The notes beneath the pieces were generated by a model. It made no database searches. It saw nothing but the letters and a program-made list of their open reading frames with translations, and was not told where the DNA came from. From Sphingobacterium sp. SRCM116780 (lineage in GTDB: Bacteria; Bacteroidota; Bacteroidia; Sphingobacteriales; Sphingobacteriaceae), in the NCBI RefSeq assembly GCF_021442025.1, contig NZ_CP090446.1:620001-684000 (forward strand): 64,000 bases of DNA, in the 5' to 3' direction. How positions within the stretch are numbered: position 1 is the first letter of the stretch; every line of letters starts with the position of its first letter. The translations under genes were made by a program, and so were the position numbers. Of this stretch, positions 9,213-16,244 are shown piece by piece.

Positions 9213-10307
9213 CTATTGGATATCGTCTTTTAATTCGTTTTCGATTTCTTCTATGGTCGGCAAACTTTGTTTGATTTTGTCTGGAAGGGAGTTTATTATA
9301 TCACTTTCCCAATTGGATACTCCGATGGGATTTTTAAATCCGTTTAAGCTATATTCTACAACTAGTTTATTTTTGCTTTTTACCAATAATAATCCAATGG
9401 TTGGGTTGTCTTCAGGTTGGCATAGTGCGTCGTTTACGACATTAAGATACATGTTGAGTTTGCTAACATAACCTGGATCAAACTCTCCGGTCTTTAATTC
9501 TATCACAACATAACATTTCAATTTGATATGGTAGAAAAGTAGGTCAAGATAGAAATCCTTGCCTCCAAGTTCCAGGTGTACTTGCCTGCCTACAAAAGCG
9601 AAGCCTTGTCCAAGTTCAAGCAGAAATTTTTGGATGTGATCAATTAATGATTGCTCTAATTCGCGTTCCAGAATATATGTTGTATTACCTATAAAATCAA
9701 AGATATAAGGATCTTTAAAGCTCTGTTGTGCCATATCTGAATTGATCGGTGGTAAGGCTTGGTTAAAATTGCTTACAGCGGATCCTTCTCTCAGGTGTAG
9801 CTGACTTTCGATTTGAAAGACAAGCATATCTCTACTCATTCCGTTTTCAAGGGCCTTATGAGCATACCAAAGTCTTAGCTCGGGATCTCTGATTTTGTCT
9901 ACTAATGTGATATTGCTTCGCCATGATAGTTTTGAAACATAGTTTTGCACATCATTAAGGTTTGGCCATGATTCGGCAAATCTCTTCATGTAGTTTAGAT
10001 TTCGAGGAGAGAAACCGGTTATGTCCGGGAAGTTTTGTTTAAGGTCATGCGCCATTCTATCGATAACCCTAGTTCCCCAGCCTTGCGATGTTTGTTGTTT
10101 TATAATAGCATCACCAATGTGCCAATACATAACAATCATGGATTGATTAGCAGATAGGATTGCATTTAAGCGTTCTTTTTGGATTGTATCAACAAGGCTA
10201 GCAATGAAGCTTTGATAGTCTGCTGGCATATTTGATATACTTTCAGCTATTGGAAAAATTACTTTTTCAATCTTATTACCTCTTTGTTTTCGATTGTTAT
10301 CGCTCAT
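9213..10307 (-). CDS. DUF1016 (YhcG-type) PD-(D/E)XK nuclease-domain protein
   Basis: A 364-aa protein with a DUF1016_N domain (about 30-180; VMYWHIGDAI and GFSPRNLNYMKRFAESW) and a C-terminal PD-(D/E)XK nuclease-like domain (about 190-345) with the triad D255, E270 and K272 in DLLFYHIKLKCYVVIELK. YhcG proteins are widespread in defence islands and often lie near type I restriction systems; the molecular role is not firmly established. The gene is single, and a perfect 28-bp palindrome sits 16 bp before its start. The three nuclease residues appear intact. Confidence 0.9.
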   Translation of the reverse strand: MSDNNRKQRGNKIEKVIFPIAESISNMPADYQSFIASLVDTIQKERLNAILSANQSMIVMYWHIGDAIIKQQTSQGWGTRVIDRMAHDLKQNFPDITGFSPRNLNYMKRFAESWPNLNDVQNYVSKLSWRSNITLVDKIRDPELRLWYAHKALENGMSRDMLVFQIESQLHLREGSAVSNFNQALPPINSDMAQQSFKDPYIFDFIGNTTYILERELEQSLIDHIQKFLLELGQGFAFVGRQVHLELGGKDFYLDLLFYHIKLKCYVVIELKTGEFDPGYVSKLNMYLNVVNDALCQPEDNPTIGLLLVKSKNKLVVEYSLNGFKNPIGVSNWESDIINSLPDKIKQSLPTIEEIENELKDDIQ

Positions 10308-10322
10308 TTTCGATGGGGTTTC

Positions 10323-10350
10323 TAATTTTGCAACGCGCGTTGCAAAATTA
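10323..10350. promoter_or_regulatory. 28-bp perfect palindrome upstream of DUF1016 gene
   Basis: A perfect dyad centred at 10336/10337 whose core is GCAACGCGCGTTGC, flanked by T and A runs. It ends 16 bp before the DUF1016 start codon, so it would overlap the promoter or the 5' end of the mRNA. It could be a dimeric-repressor operator. In RNA it would form a strong hairpin at the ribosome-binding region. Confidence 0.6.
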
Positions 10351-10427
10351 CATTTCTTTATTTATAATGATTGATCGTGACTGTTCACCTTGTTGCAAGT
10401 TAACGAACTTTATGGATTAATAGTGAT

Positions 10428-10463
10428 GTATAAGCCGCCAAATTGAATTTTGGCGGCTTATAC
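10428..10463. terminator. Terminator hairpin after symE-like gene
   Basis: A perfect 15-bp stem (10428-10442 against 10449-10463; core AAGCCGCC) with a 6-nt loop, beginning 2 bp after the symE stop on the minus strand. The T-run is short, so it may act as a 3'-end-stabilising hairpin as well as a terminator. Confidence 0.65.
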
Positions 10464-10465
10464 GA

Positions 10466-10681
10466 TTAGTCTTCGTCTAAATGAATAATGAGTGTTTTTT
10501 CTGATGTAATGACTTTTACTCGTTTTTCAGGAGCAAATCCCAATTGTTCAAGCCATAGGCCTCTTAGCGTAATTATTGGAACTTTTGTTTCACTCCAACG
10601 ATTGGAATTGATTGTTGGTTGGATTTTTAAGCTTCTAACCTTTGGTTGAATGCTTACTTCTTTTTTCTCGGGTGTTCGCAT
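10466..10681 (-). CDS. symE: SymE-type toxin domain protein
   Basis: A 71-aa protein from the ATG at 10679-10681 (MRTPEKKEVSIQPKVR). The C-terminal part, VPIITLRGLWLEQLGF followed by RVKVITSEKTLIIHLDE, matches the SymE toxin domain (AbrB-like fold: 'P-h-h-L-x-G-x-W-L-x-x-A-G-F', then 'V-x-V', then 'L-h-I'). The frame is open upstream to an ATG at 10829-10831, but those 50 residues lack family similarity. A promoter-like TATATTTG overlaps that upstream ATG region, so the leader reading is preferred. In enterobacteria symE sits next to hsd genes and is repressed by an antisense RNA; here hsdR is about 6 kb away. Function beyond the family is inferred. Confidence 0.75.
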   Translation of the reverse strand: MRTPEKKEVSIQPKVRSLKIQPTINSNRWSETKVPIITLRGLWLEQLGFAPEKRVKVITSEKTLIIHLDED

Positions 10682-10841
10682 AACTTTTTGAAAAATTAAA
10701 ATAAGTAGCCCAGCAGTGCTGCGAACACCCAAGAAGACTTGAATTGTACAGGACTTGCACCTGCTCTCTGCTAGGCGTATTGTTAAACATTGAAGTTGAC
10801 ATATTAATTTCTTTTTGGGTATTGTTCGCATAACAAATATA
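10670..10841 (-). promoter_or_regulatory. symE leader with mutually exclusive pairing segments
   Basis: On the minus strand a promoter-like TATATTTG is at 10834-10841. Just downstream, segment 1 (10817-10830) reads TGCGAAC-AAT-ACCC. Segment 2 (10720-10730) reads GGGTGTTCGCA. Segment 3 (10670-10680), part of the symE start codon region, reads TGCGAACACCC and is perfectly complementary to segment 2 over 11 bases. Segment 1 can pair with segment 2 with a 3-nt bulge. Pairing 2-3 would hide the symE start; pairing 1-2 would free it. The sequence relations are seen directly; the switch function is inference. Confidence 0.5.
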
Positions 10842-10919
10842 TGAATTATTTTGTTAATTTTTAATATTTAATGCTTTTGAAAAATTATTTAAATCGCTGA
10901 TATTATGTCTGTTGTCTTG

Positions 10920-11594
10920 TTATCTTCTCTTGTCCTGTACACTCATATCAAAACCAATCAGATTGACCATTTCGCGAAGACGTGAACGGAGTCTATTTCC
11001 GTAGGCCTCTTCGAGTTCGGTAGCAGACAGATTGGTGGTAATATGTGTCTTTAGCTTTCCAGCGATGAAGAGGTCATATCTGGAGAGCAGAATCTCGGCT
11101 AATACGTTACACTCATTGCCGTAGTGCTTCATGTTTTTCTCGGTACCGAGATCGTCAAAACAATAGTTTTTAAACTCGCTGGCGTAAATCTTTCCACGGC
11201 TGTAACGGTGTATGGTTTCGTAGCCATCTTGTATGAATTCGAATGTGATGTCCCTCGCACTTTTGACGACGAATCTGTCTTCCTGGTTACAGATTAATCG
11301 GAATAGGTTCATGAGCGTGGTCTTGCCACAACCGATCGGACCAGTGAGCATAATTCCTTTTCGAAGGTCGATGCCGTGATCTTCGCAAAGTGCTGTGTCC
11401 TGAAGAAAGTAACCGGCTAACTTCAAGATGGTCGGAATGTCTTCGTGCTGCAGTTGAAACTTGAGACCGTAGAACTCTTTACCTTTCTGATCGAGAAATC
11501 GTAGTACACGATTGTAGTCATAGCGGTTCGAAATAGTTTTTGCTTGTTGCGCTATGGAGCTGCTGTGCTCGAGGTGTTTTATTGCTTGTTGCAT
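10920..11594 (-). CDS. DnaC/IstB-like AAA+ ATPase
   Basis: A 224-aa P-loop ATPase with Walker A GPIGCGKTT near 85-93, Walker B YCFDDLG near 144-150, a sensor-type THITTNLSA near 183, and an RLRSRLREM arginine region near 197. This matches DnaC/IstB-type helicase-loader ATPases carried by Bacteroidota integrative elements. The first 77 bp overlap the end of the upstream DnaD-like gene, so the two are translationally linked and probably form a replication-initiation or loader pair for the element. DNA binding and helicase loading are inferred from the family. Confidence 0.82.
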   Translation of the reverse strand: MQQAIKHLEHSSSIAQQAKTISNRYDYNRVLRFLDQKGKEFYGLKFQLQHEDIPTILKLAGYFLQDTALCEDHGIDLRKGIMLTGPIGCGKTTLMNLFRLICNQEDRFVVKSARDITFEFIQDGYETIHRYSRGKIYASEFKNYCFDDLGTEKNMKHYGNECNVLAEILLSRYDLFIAGKLKTHITTNLSATELEEAYGNRLRSRLREMVNLIGFDMSVQDKRR

Positions 11595-12285
11595 GGTTGA
11601 TATATTTGGTTGAGTTTGCGATCCAATTTTTTGCTGACGCTTCCCAGTCGATCATAGGGCTTTTGCCTCCGACCAACCATCCGTTGGCAGTGTAATGGTT
11701 GATGAAACGATTGGCTTCTTGGATGGAGGATTGTTGGCTAAGGAAGAATTCTTTCACCTGATGTACAGCAGGTGGAATTTTCTTTTCTTTTTTGGCGCAA
11801 CTTTTTTCTTTTGTTAGTTCGGTGGTTTGCATTCCTGAGCTGACCATTTTTTGATTCCTATTTTCCTTTTTCTCTCGCGCGGGAGTACTGATATTATCTG
11901 TGATAATATTAGTACTAGATAGTTTATTATATGGCTCGTTTAATGGTCTTGTGGCCATATTTTGAACAGGTTCGCCTGCTGTACTGCTCTGGGGTTCTTC
12001 TTTCGGAAAAAAGGAGATTTGACTTCCTTTTAGGGGATTGTAAGATGGTTTGTAGTTGATGTACCGCTGCGCATGGAGATAGGACATGGCTTTGTGATAA
12101 GTGGCCTTGGAATTGATCTTACTGAGCCGCATCATATCGTCGCGGATGATTTGTATCTGTTGTGGAAAACGGGCCTGGTTCCATGTTTGGAACAGGGCCA
12201 TGAACAGGCTTAGGTGTGTCGGTGTCAGATCTGGATCTGATGTGGACTTGTTGAAAAATAGTGTTAACTGTTTTATATAGTTCAT
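11518..12285 (-). CDS. DnaD-like/replication-associated winged-helix protein
   Basis: A 255-aa protein from the ATG at 12283-12285 (MNYIKQLTLFFNK). An upstream in-frame start at 12327 would overlap the neighbouring broken gene. The N-terminal half (LTPTHLSLFMALFQTWN, DDMMRLSKINSKATYHKAMSYL-like) is a replication-initiator-type winged helix. A low-complexity linker (about 105-170) follows, then a C-terminal motif of the DnaD type (VKEFFLSQQSSIQEANRF, then WIANSTKYI). It precedes and overlaps the DnaC-like ATPase. This pairing resembles DnaD-DnaC modules on mobile elements. No signal or membrane segments are seen. Confidence 0.7.
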   Translation of the reverse strand: MNYIKQLTLFFNKSTSDPDLTPTHLSLFMALFQTWNQARFPQQIQIIRDDMMRLSKINSKATYHKAMSYLHAQRYINYKPSYNPLKGSQISFFPKEEPQSSTAGEPVQNMATRPLNEPYNKLSSTNIITDNISTPAREKKENRNQKMVSSGMQTTELTKEKSCAKKEKKIPPAVHQVKEFFLSQQSSIQEANRFINHYTANGWLVGGKSPMIDWEASAKNWIANSTKYINHATSNKTPRAQQLHSATSKNYFEPL

Positions 12286-12295
12286 GTTGGATTGT

Positions 12296-12571
12296 TTATG
12301 ATACTGGACTGAATGAGTTGTCGTCAAAGGAATCGTTTAGGGCATCTAAACAGTAAAAATAGGTGCTTCCGATTTTTCGCCATTTGATGGTCCCATTGAT
12401 TCGGTAGTTTTGCAATGTCCCGGATGATATCTTTAACAACTGTTCTACTTCTTTGGAGCGCAGCTATTTCTTTTTGTTTGACTCATTGCCTTTCATTAAT
12501 GTTTTGAGTTCTGCGAGTAGCTCGATTTTGAAATTGAGAAGGTCTTCTTTCGTTAGAATCTGTAGTGACAT
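12296..12571 (-). pseudogene. Excisionase-like helix-turn-helix gene interrupted by an amber codon
   Basis: Reading the minus strand from the ATG at 12569-12571 gives MSLQILTKEDLLNFKIELL, then more residues to NESNKKK, a TAG, and then in the same frame LRSKEVEQLLKISSGTLQNY, RINGTIKWRKIGSTYFY and a tail ending at TAA (12296-12298). The 92-codon frame matches the small HTH_17/excisionase-like proteins of Bacteroidota elements, where the residue before LRS is normally Trp (TGG). A single G-to-A change would give this TAG. There is no frameshift, so decay is recent or the codon is read through. It lies between rteC and the DnaD-like gene. Confidence 0.75.
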
Positions 12572-12619
12572 ATTTTTATGATTTTGATGAACGATAAAGT
12601 TGGTCATTATCTAAATTCT

Positions 12620-12651
12620 TTTTTACCAACTTGTTAACAAGTTGGTAAAAA
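12620..12651. promoter_or_regulatory. 32-bp perfect palindrome between rteC and the excisionase-like gene
   Basis: A perfect dyad centred at 12635/12636 with the core ACCAACTTGTTAACAAGTTG flanked by T and A runs. It starts 3 bp after the rteC stop codon and is about 49 bp upstream of the excisionase-like start. No T-run follows the stem on the minus strand beyond the arms, so either an operator or a 3'-end hairpin is possible. Confidence 0.55.
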
Positions 12652-12654
12652 TAT

Positions 12655-13503
12655 TTATAGAAACAACTCGTTATCAGTTTCTTTCATTCTCTTGATTAAT
12701 GCGTCTTTAGCGAGGTCTAAGAATTTTGTCTTGTTATTTTTACGGGCACGTATGTCGTAAAATACGCGGTTGTACTGACCAAGGTCTATGTCAAATATTT
12801 CTTGAAAGTATTCGGCTATTTCTTTCAGATCTGCCTTGCCATTATTGAATACGCCTGCGGAATGGAGTGCATAAATGGATTCGATGAGATCGGCTTTGGA
12901 GGCTGTCCATTTCATCTTAGTTTGCTTTTGCTGTATTAATGGTTGTGGATTGTCGGATCCTTTGATTTTTTTCTTGAGGTAATGTCTGGTCATTTCCAAT
13001 GCTTCGACATTGGAAAAAGTATAGACCATGGGCGTCGTGTAGCGTTTGTCGACATCGACTATAATATCATCATAGGGAAGGAAAAAGTCGTGATCCAGGC
13101 GTGTGAAAAATTGTTTATCTAATTTATTGCAATTGCTTTTGTAATAGTTGTAATAGAATCGGTTTTCACTTATTTTTTGTTTGATTTTCCAGAGTGCTTT
13201 AAGGTAATACTTTTTAATTTTGCGGATTGGGATTGCGGGCTTTTTGGTTTCGATTTTTTGCACCATATAATAGTACTGTATAAGGGCTAATAGGTGACAT
13301 TTGATATTTTTGAAATAAAATATCTCGTCTTGCTCACTAATGTGTGGAAGGGATTCAAATTGTTCTTTAACTTTTTCGAGTTTGGCTGATACAAAACGTA
13401 TGGCCATCTCGATGATCTGCGAGCTGTCGTGCTGATATTGTTCTTCTAGTTTTTTGACATAAGTAGTGATGTCTTCATTGATGTTAGTGAATGTTTGATT
13501 CAT
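12655..13503 (-). CDS. rteC: RteC domain protein
   Basis: A 282-aa protein resembling RteC of Bacteroidota conjugative elements. It has a long helical N-terminal region, a middle with KKYYLKALWKIKQKISENRFYYNYY and DHDFFLPYDDIIVD, and a C-terminal ALHSAGVFNNGKADLKEIAEYF followed by LGQYNRVFYDIRARK, the best-conserved RteC stretch. In CTnDOT, RteC activates the excision operon. Here it lies between the integrase and the excisionase-like gene on one strand, consistent with regulation of element excision. That regulatory role is known for the family, not shown here. Confidence 0.85.
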   Translation of the reverse strand: MNQTFTNINEDITTYVKKLEEQYQHDSSQIIEMAIRFVSAKLEKVKEQFESLPHISEQDEIFYFKNIKCHLLALIQYYYMVQKIETKKPAIPIRKIKKYYLKALWKIKQKISENRFYYNYYKSNCNKLDKQFFTRLDHDFFLPYDDIIVDVDKRYTTPMVYTFSNVEALEMTRHYLKKKIKGSDNPQPLIQQKQTKMKWTASKADLIESIYALHSAGVFNNGKADLKEIAEYFQEIFDIDLGQYNRVFYDIRARKNNKTKFLDLAKDALIKRMKETDNELFL

Positions 13504-13585
13504 TATTGTTTGCGTTGGCTAATAAGCTTCAATTTTAAATATTTAAATTGATTGAAGATTTATACTTCCTGTAACTTATGTACTA

Positions 13586-14833
13586 TCAACTGGTTTTCTT
13601 CATTGATCCTGACTTCTGTTGTTCTATTAATGCTTTCAGATTGTCCATATCGTTAGCGACTTTGCTATCGGTGATCTTGGCATAATGCTGTGTGGTCCGG
13701 ATGCTCTTGTGGCCTAGCATCTTGGATACGGATTCGATAGGTACTCCGTTGGATAGTGTAACCGTAGTAGCAAAGGTGTGCCGAGCACAGTGGAAGGTGA
13801 GCTCTTTCTTGATTCCACAGACGGTTGCTATTTCTTTGAGATAGGCATTCATCTTCTGATTACTGGCTACAGGTAAAAGGGTGTTTTCATTGTTACATTT
13901 GGGATGGTCGTGGTACTTCTGAATAATATCCAATGCGGTGCTGAGTAAGGGAATGCGTGATGGTATATTTGTTTTCTGCCTCTTGGTGTCTATCCATAAC
14001 TGTCCGTCAATGCCTTTGATAATATTATCGGGTGTGAGCTGCTTGACATCGATGTAGGCTAAGCCAGTGAAACAGGAGAATAGGAAGATGTCGCGAACGG
14101 CGTCCAGGCGCTCGATGGTTATCTGCTTTTCCGTGATGGTTTCGAGTTCTTCTTGGGTGAGGATGTTTCGCTCGACTTCCTGAAGCTTGACTTTATAGTT
14201 GAGACATGGATCTTGTGACAGCCAACCGTTGGCCATACATATCCTTATGATCTTCTTGAAGTTCTTGATGTATTTGACGGTGGTATTGTTGCTGCAGTCT
14301 TTTTCGGTACGTAGATAGAAGTCGTATCCGGTTACGAAGGCGTGGTCTATTTTGTCGATAGCGATATCGTCGGTTCCGTATTGGTGCTTGATATAGCTTT
14401 GGGTGTGCCTGAGGGATGTTTCGTAACGCTCATAGGTTCCTTCGGAATAGTCTATGCCTATTAGAGCCTTTAGTTTTTTGTTGTGTTCCTGGAAGATGGA
14501 GATTAATGTGCGTTCGCGTTTGCTACTTTTGCCTTGATAGGCATTCATAAAGTTGTCAAGTGTTAGTGTTGTTGACTGATACTCGAGAATGACTTGGGTT
14601 TGGGTAAGCTTGTTTTTGATGCTGTCGAGATAGTTATTTATTGAACGGGCTTCTTCGTTGTTACCTTTCAGTTTCATCGTTTTTTGGTCCCACTTGGTTG
14701 GGTTGACGAATTTCTTGGTGGAAAATTCGGTGCGCTTGCCTTGGATTGTGATACGAACGTAAATGGGAGGCAGTCCTGCTGCGTTGGCTTTTGCTGCACG
14801 TGCATAGATGTAGACGGTGACTTGATTGTTCAT
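13586..14833 (-). CDS. Tyrosine site-specific integrase
   Basis: A 415-aa tyrosine recombinase. The N-terminal arm-binding domain (about 1-95; YIYARAAKANAAGLPPIYVRIT) is followed by a SAM-like core-binding domain (about 105-210) and a catalytic domain (about 220-400) with FSCFTGLAYIDV (first Arg position of the family not obvious), KTNIPSRIPL, HCARHTFAT, the LGHKSI box and the nucleophile in HYAKI. It is the island gene closest to the tRNA-Ser gene, as expected for an integrase using that tRNA or its flank as attachment site. Repeats at 14947-14994 upstream are possible binding sites. Confidence 0.93.
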   Translation of the reverse strand: MNNQVTVYIYARAAKANAAGLPPIYVRITIQGKRTEFSTKKFVNPTKWDQKTMKLKGNNEEARSINNYLDSIKNKLTQTQVILEYQSTTLTLDNFMNAYQGKSSKRERTLISIFQEHNKKLKALIGIDYSEGTYERYETSLRHTQSYIKHQYGTDDIAIDKIDHAFVTGYDFYLRTEKDCSNNTTVKYIKNFKKIIRICMANGWLSQDPCLNYKVKLQEVERNILTQEELETITEKQITIERLDAVRDIFLFSCFTGLAYIDVKQLTPDNIIKGIDGQLWIDTKRQKTNIPSRIPLLSTALDIIQKYHDHPKCNNENTLLPVASNQKMNAYLKEIATVCGIKKELTFHCARHTFATTVTLSNGVPIESVSKMLGHKSIRTTQHYAKITDSKVANDMDNLKALIEQQKSGSMKKTS

Positions 14834-14946
14834 GGTGGTGGCGTTTTATTTCAATAATCAATTTATTCCTTATGCATGAAACTGTCAAGATGTTCAGCTT
14901 TTGGTCTTGTGACGACTATTTGACGCTGATTCTAGCAGTTCATTTT

Positions 14947-14994
14947 AGCGAGACCCTAGCTAACCATATTTTAGGGTCTCGATAGGGTCTCGCT
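14947..14994. repeat. AGGGTCTCG repeats beside the integrase
   Basis: AGGGTCTCG occurs at 14973-14981 and, as AGGGTCTCGCT, at 14984-14994. The exact inverse, AGCGAGACCCT, is at 14947-14957. Three copies within 48 bp, between the integrase start and the tRNA, suit arm-type binding sites for the recombinase or an excisionase. They could also form a hairpin. The function is inferred. Confidence 0.5.
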
Positions 14995-15038
14995 GAAAAC
15001 GAGAAGTATTGAAAAAAACGGGATTGGTCTATAAACAG

Positions 15039-15072
15039 AAAACCCTACAAATCTTTGAATTTGTAGGGTTTT
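15039..15072 (-). terminator. Terminator of the tRNA-Ser transcript
   Basis: A stem AAAACCCTACAAAT against ATTTGTAGGGTTTT with a short loop, 24 bp past the tRNA 3' end on the minus strand. It ends in a T-run in either direction. Confidence 0.75.
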
Positions 15073-15095
15073 GATACATTTTCCTTGTTAGGATG

Positions 15096-15180
15096 CGGAG
15101 AGCGAGGGATTCGAACCCCCGGACCTTTGACAGTCAACAGTTTTCAAGACTGCCGCATTCGACCACTCTGCCAGCTCTCC
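15096..15180 (-). tRNA. tRNA-Ser(UGA)
   Basis: On the minus strand a full cloverleaf of 85 nt: acceptor GGAGAGC pairing with GCTCTCC, discriminator G, anticodon loop CTTGAAA with UGA, a long class II variable arm, and a T-arm with GGTTCGAATCC. The CCA end is not encoded. The 3' end points toward the integrase, making this a likely landmark for island integration. No second copy of the 3' end is seen elsewhere in the window. Confidence 0.93.
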
Positions 15181-15291
15181 GCCACAAAAGTAGAAAAATC
15201 CATTTAGTCACCAAAACTTATTTTTTACTCCATTGAAAATGAGGAAGATTAATTTATATACTATTTTTTATTCAAAAAAAGCATTTAAAGC

Positions 15292-16182
15292 TTATGGATG
15301 TAGCACTTCATGACTATGCTTTTTAATATTTTGTGCAATTTTATCAATAGGTAAATCATCTGAATCTGTCCCAAATGGTTCTTCAATAGATTCTCCAATC
15401 AGTTCCAATGAAGCAAGTACATAAAAAATAAAAGGTACCGCTGCAATTACAAAGTAACCAATAGAGAAAACATATCCAATGGGTAACGAGGCCGTATAAA
15501 GGATAATGAACTTTTTTATAAATGCATTGTAGGACAAAGGAATAGGTGTATTTTTGATACGTTCACATGCTCCACATACATTCGTCAAAGACTGTAGTTC
15601 GTCATTGATGATGATAAACTGATCACCTGTGATTTTTCCTTCTTTATAAAGCCAGTTTGTTTTTTTAAAAATTAATGCAGCGACTTGATTTGGACCATGT
15701 TTTTGATCGTCTAAATTTTCTAATTCCGGATGTTGTATCTCATCCAGCATAAATTTAGTATAATCAGAATGAAGAAAGGTGAATAAGGTTTCTGCATACA
15801 ATGGAATGGCCTTTCTATAAAAGCTGCGGTTTACTTTATCGTCAGACACTAAAAATGCATTCACTTTATACGCTAAACTTCTGCTGATGTTTGTTAAAGA
15901 CCCCCATTGTTTTCGAGCTTCCCACCAACGATCATAAGCGGTATTGGTTCTAAACACAAGTAATAAGGAGAGTACAAATCCAAGTAAGTTATGGACGATC
16001 GTGATATTCTTAATCCAACTTTTTTCAGATAATTTGAGATATTCAAGCTCTAGGTATGCAATTCCCCAGGAATATAAACCTGCTAAGATCAAATATGGAA
16101 ATAATTTTCGGAAAGTGTCCGTTTTGTGAAGTTTGATAGTTGATGTGAACCAATCTTTGGGGTTGTAAACAATCATATACAA
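15292..16182 (-). CDS. Bestrophin-like channel family protein
   Basis: A 296-aa membrane protein of the bestrophin/UPF0187 family. Visible marks are four hydrophobic segments (about 28-48, 58-78, 225-245, 248-268), the conserved FRTNTAYDRWWEARKQWG after TM2, and GESIEEPFGTDSDDLP near the C-terminus, where the acidic cluster forms the Ca-clasp in eukaryotic bestrophins. Bacterial members form pentameric ion channels in the inner membrane. The gene is single and divergent from the GH25 operon. The substrate ion in this organism is not determined. Confidence 0.9.
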   Translation of the reverse strand: MYMIVYNPKDWFTSTIKLHKTDTFRKLFPYLILAGLYSWGIAYLELEYLKLSEKSWIKNITIVHNLLGFVLSLLLVFRTNTAYDRWWEARKQWGSLTNISRSLAYKVNAFLVSDDKVNRSFYRKAIPLYAETLFTFLHSDYTKFMLDEIQHPELENLDDQKHGPNQVAALIFKKTNWLYKEGKITGDQFIIINDELQSLTNVCGACERIKNTPIPLSYNAFIKKFIILYTASLPIGYVFSIGYFVIAAVPFIFYVLASLELIGESIEEPFGTDSDDLPIDKIAQNIKKHSHEVLHP

Positions 16183-16244
16183 AAATACAAAATGTTTATT
16201 TTAATTTTGATTCTTTGTAAAAGATAGGTTAAATTCATTGCTAA

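Noticed and set aside
10741..10790. A tRNA T-arm-like hairpin (GCAGG-TGCAAGT-CCTGT) in the symE leader
   Set aside because: Only one arm is present; no acceptor or anticodon arm is found, so it is not a tRNA.
10682..10831. N-terminal extension of the symE frame starting MRTIPKKKLICQ
   Set aside because: The frame is open, but the 50 residues do not match the SymE family, and a promoter box overlaps the upstream ATG. A leader with paired segments explains the sequence better.
1..15180. Direct repeat of the tRNA-Ser 3' end as the distal attachment site
   Set aside because: By eye no second copy of the tRNA 3' end is seen between 1 and 15,000. The far end of the island is probably outside the window.
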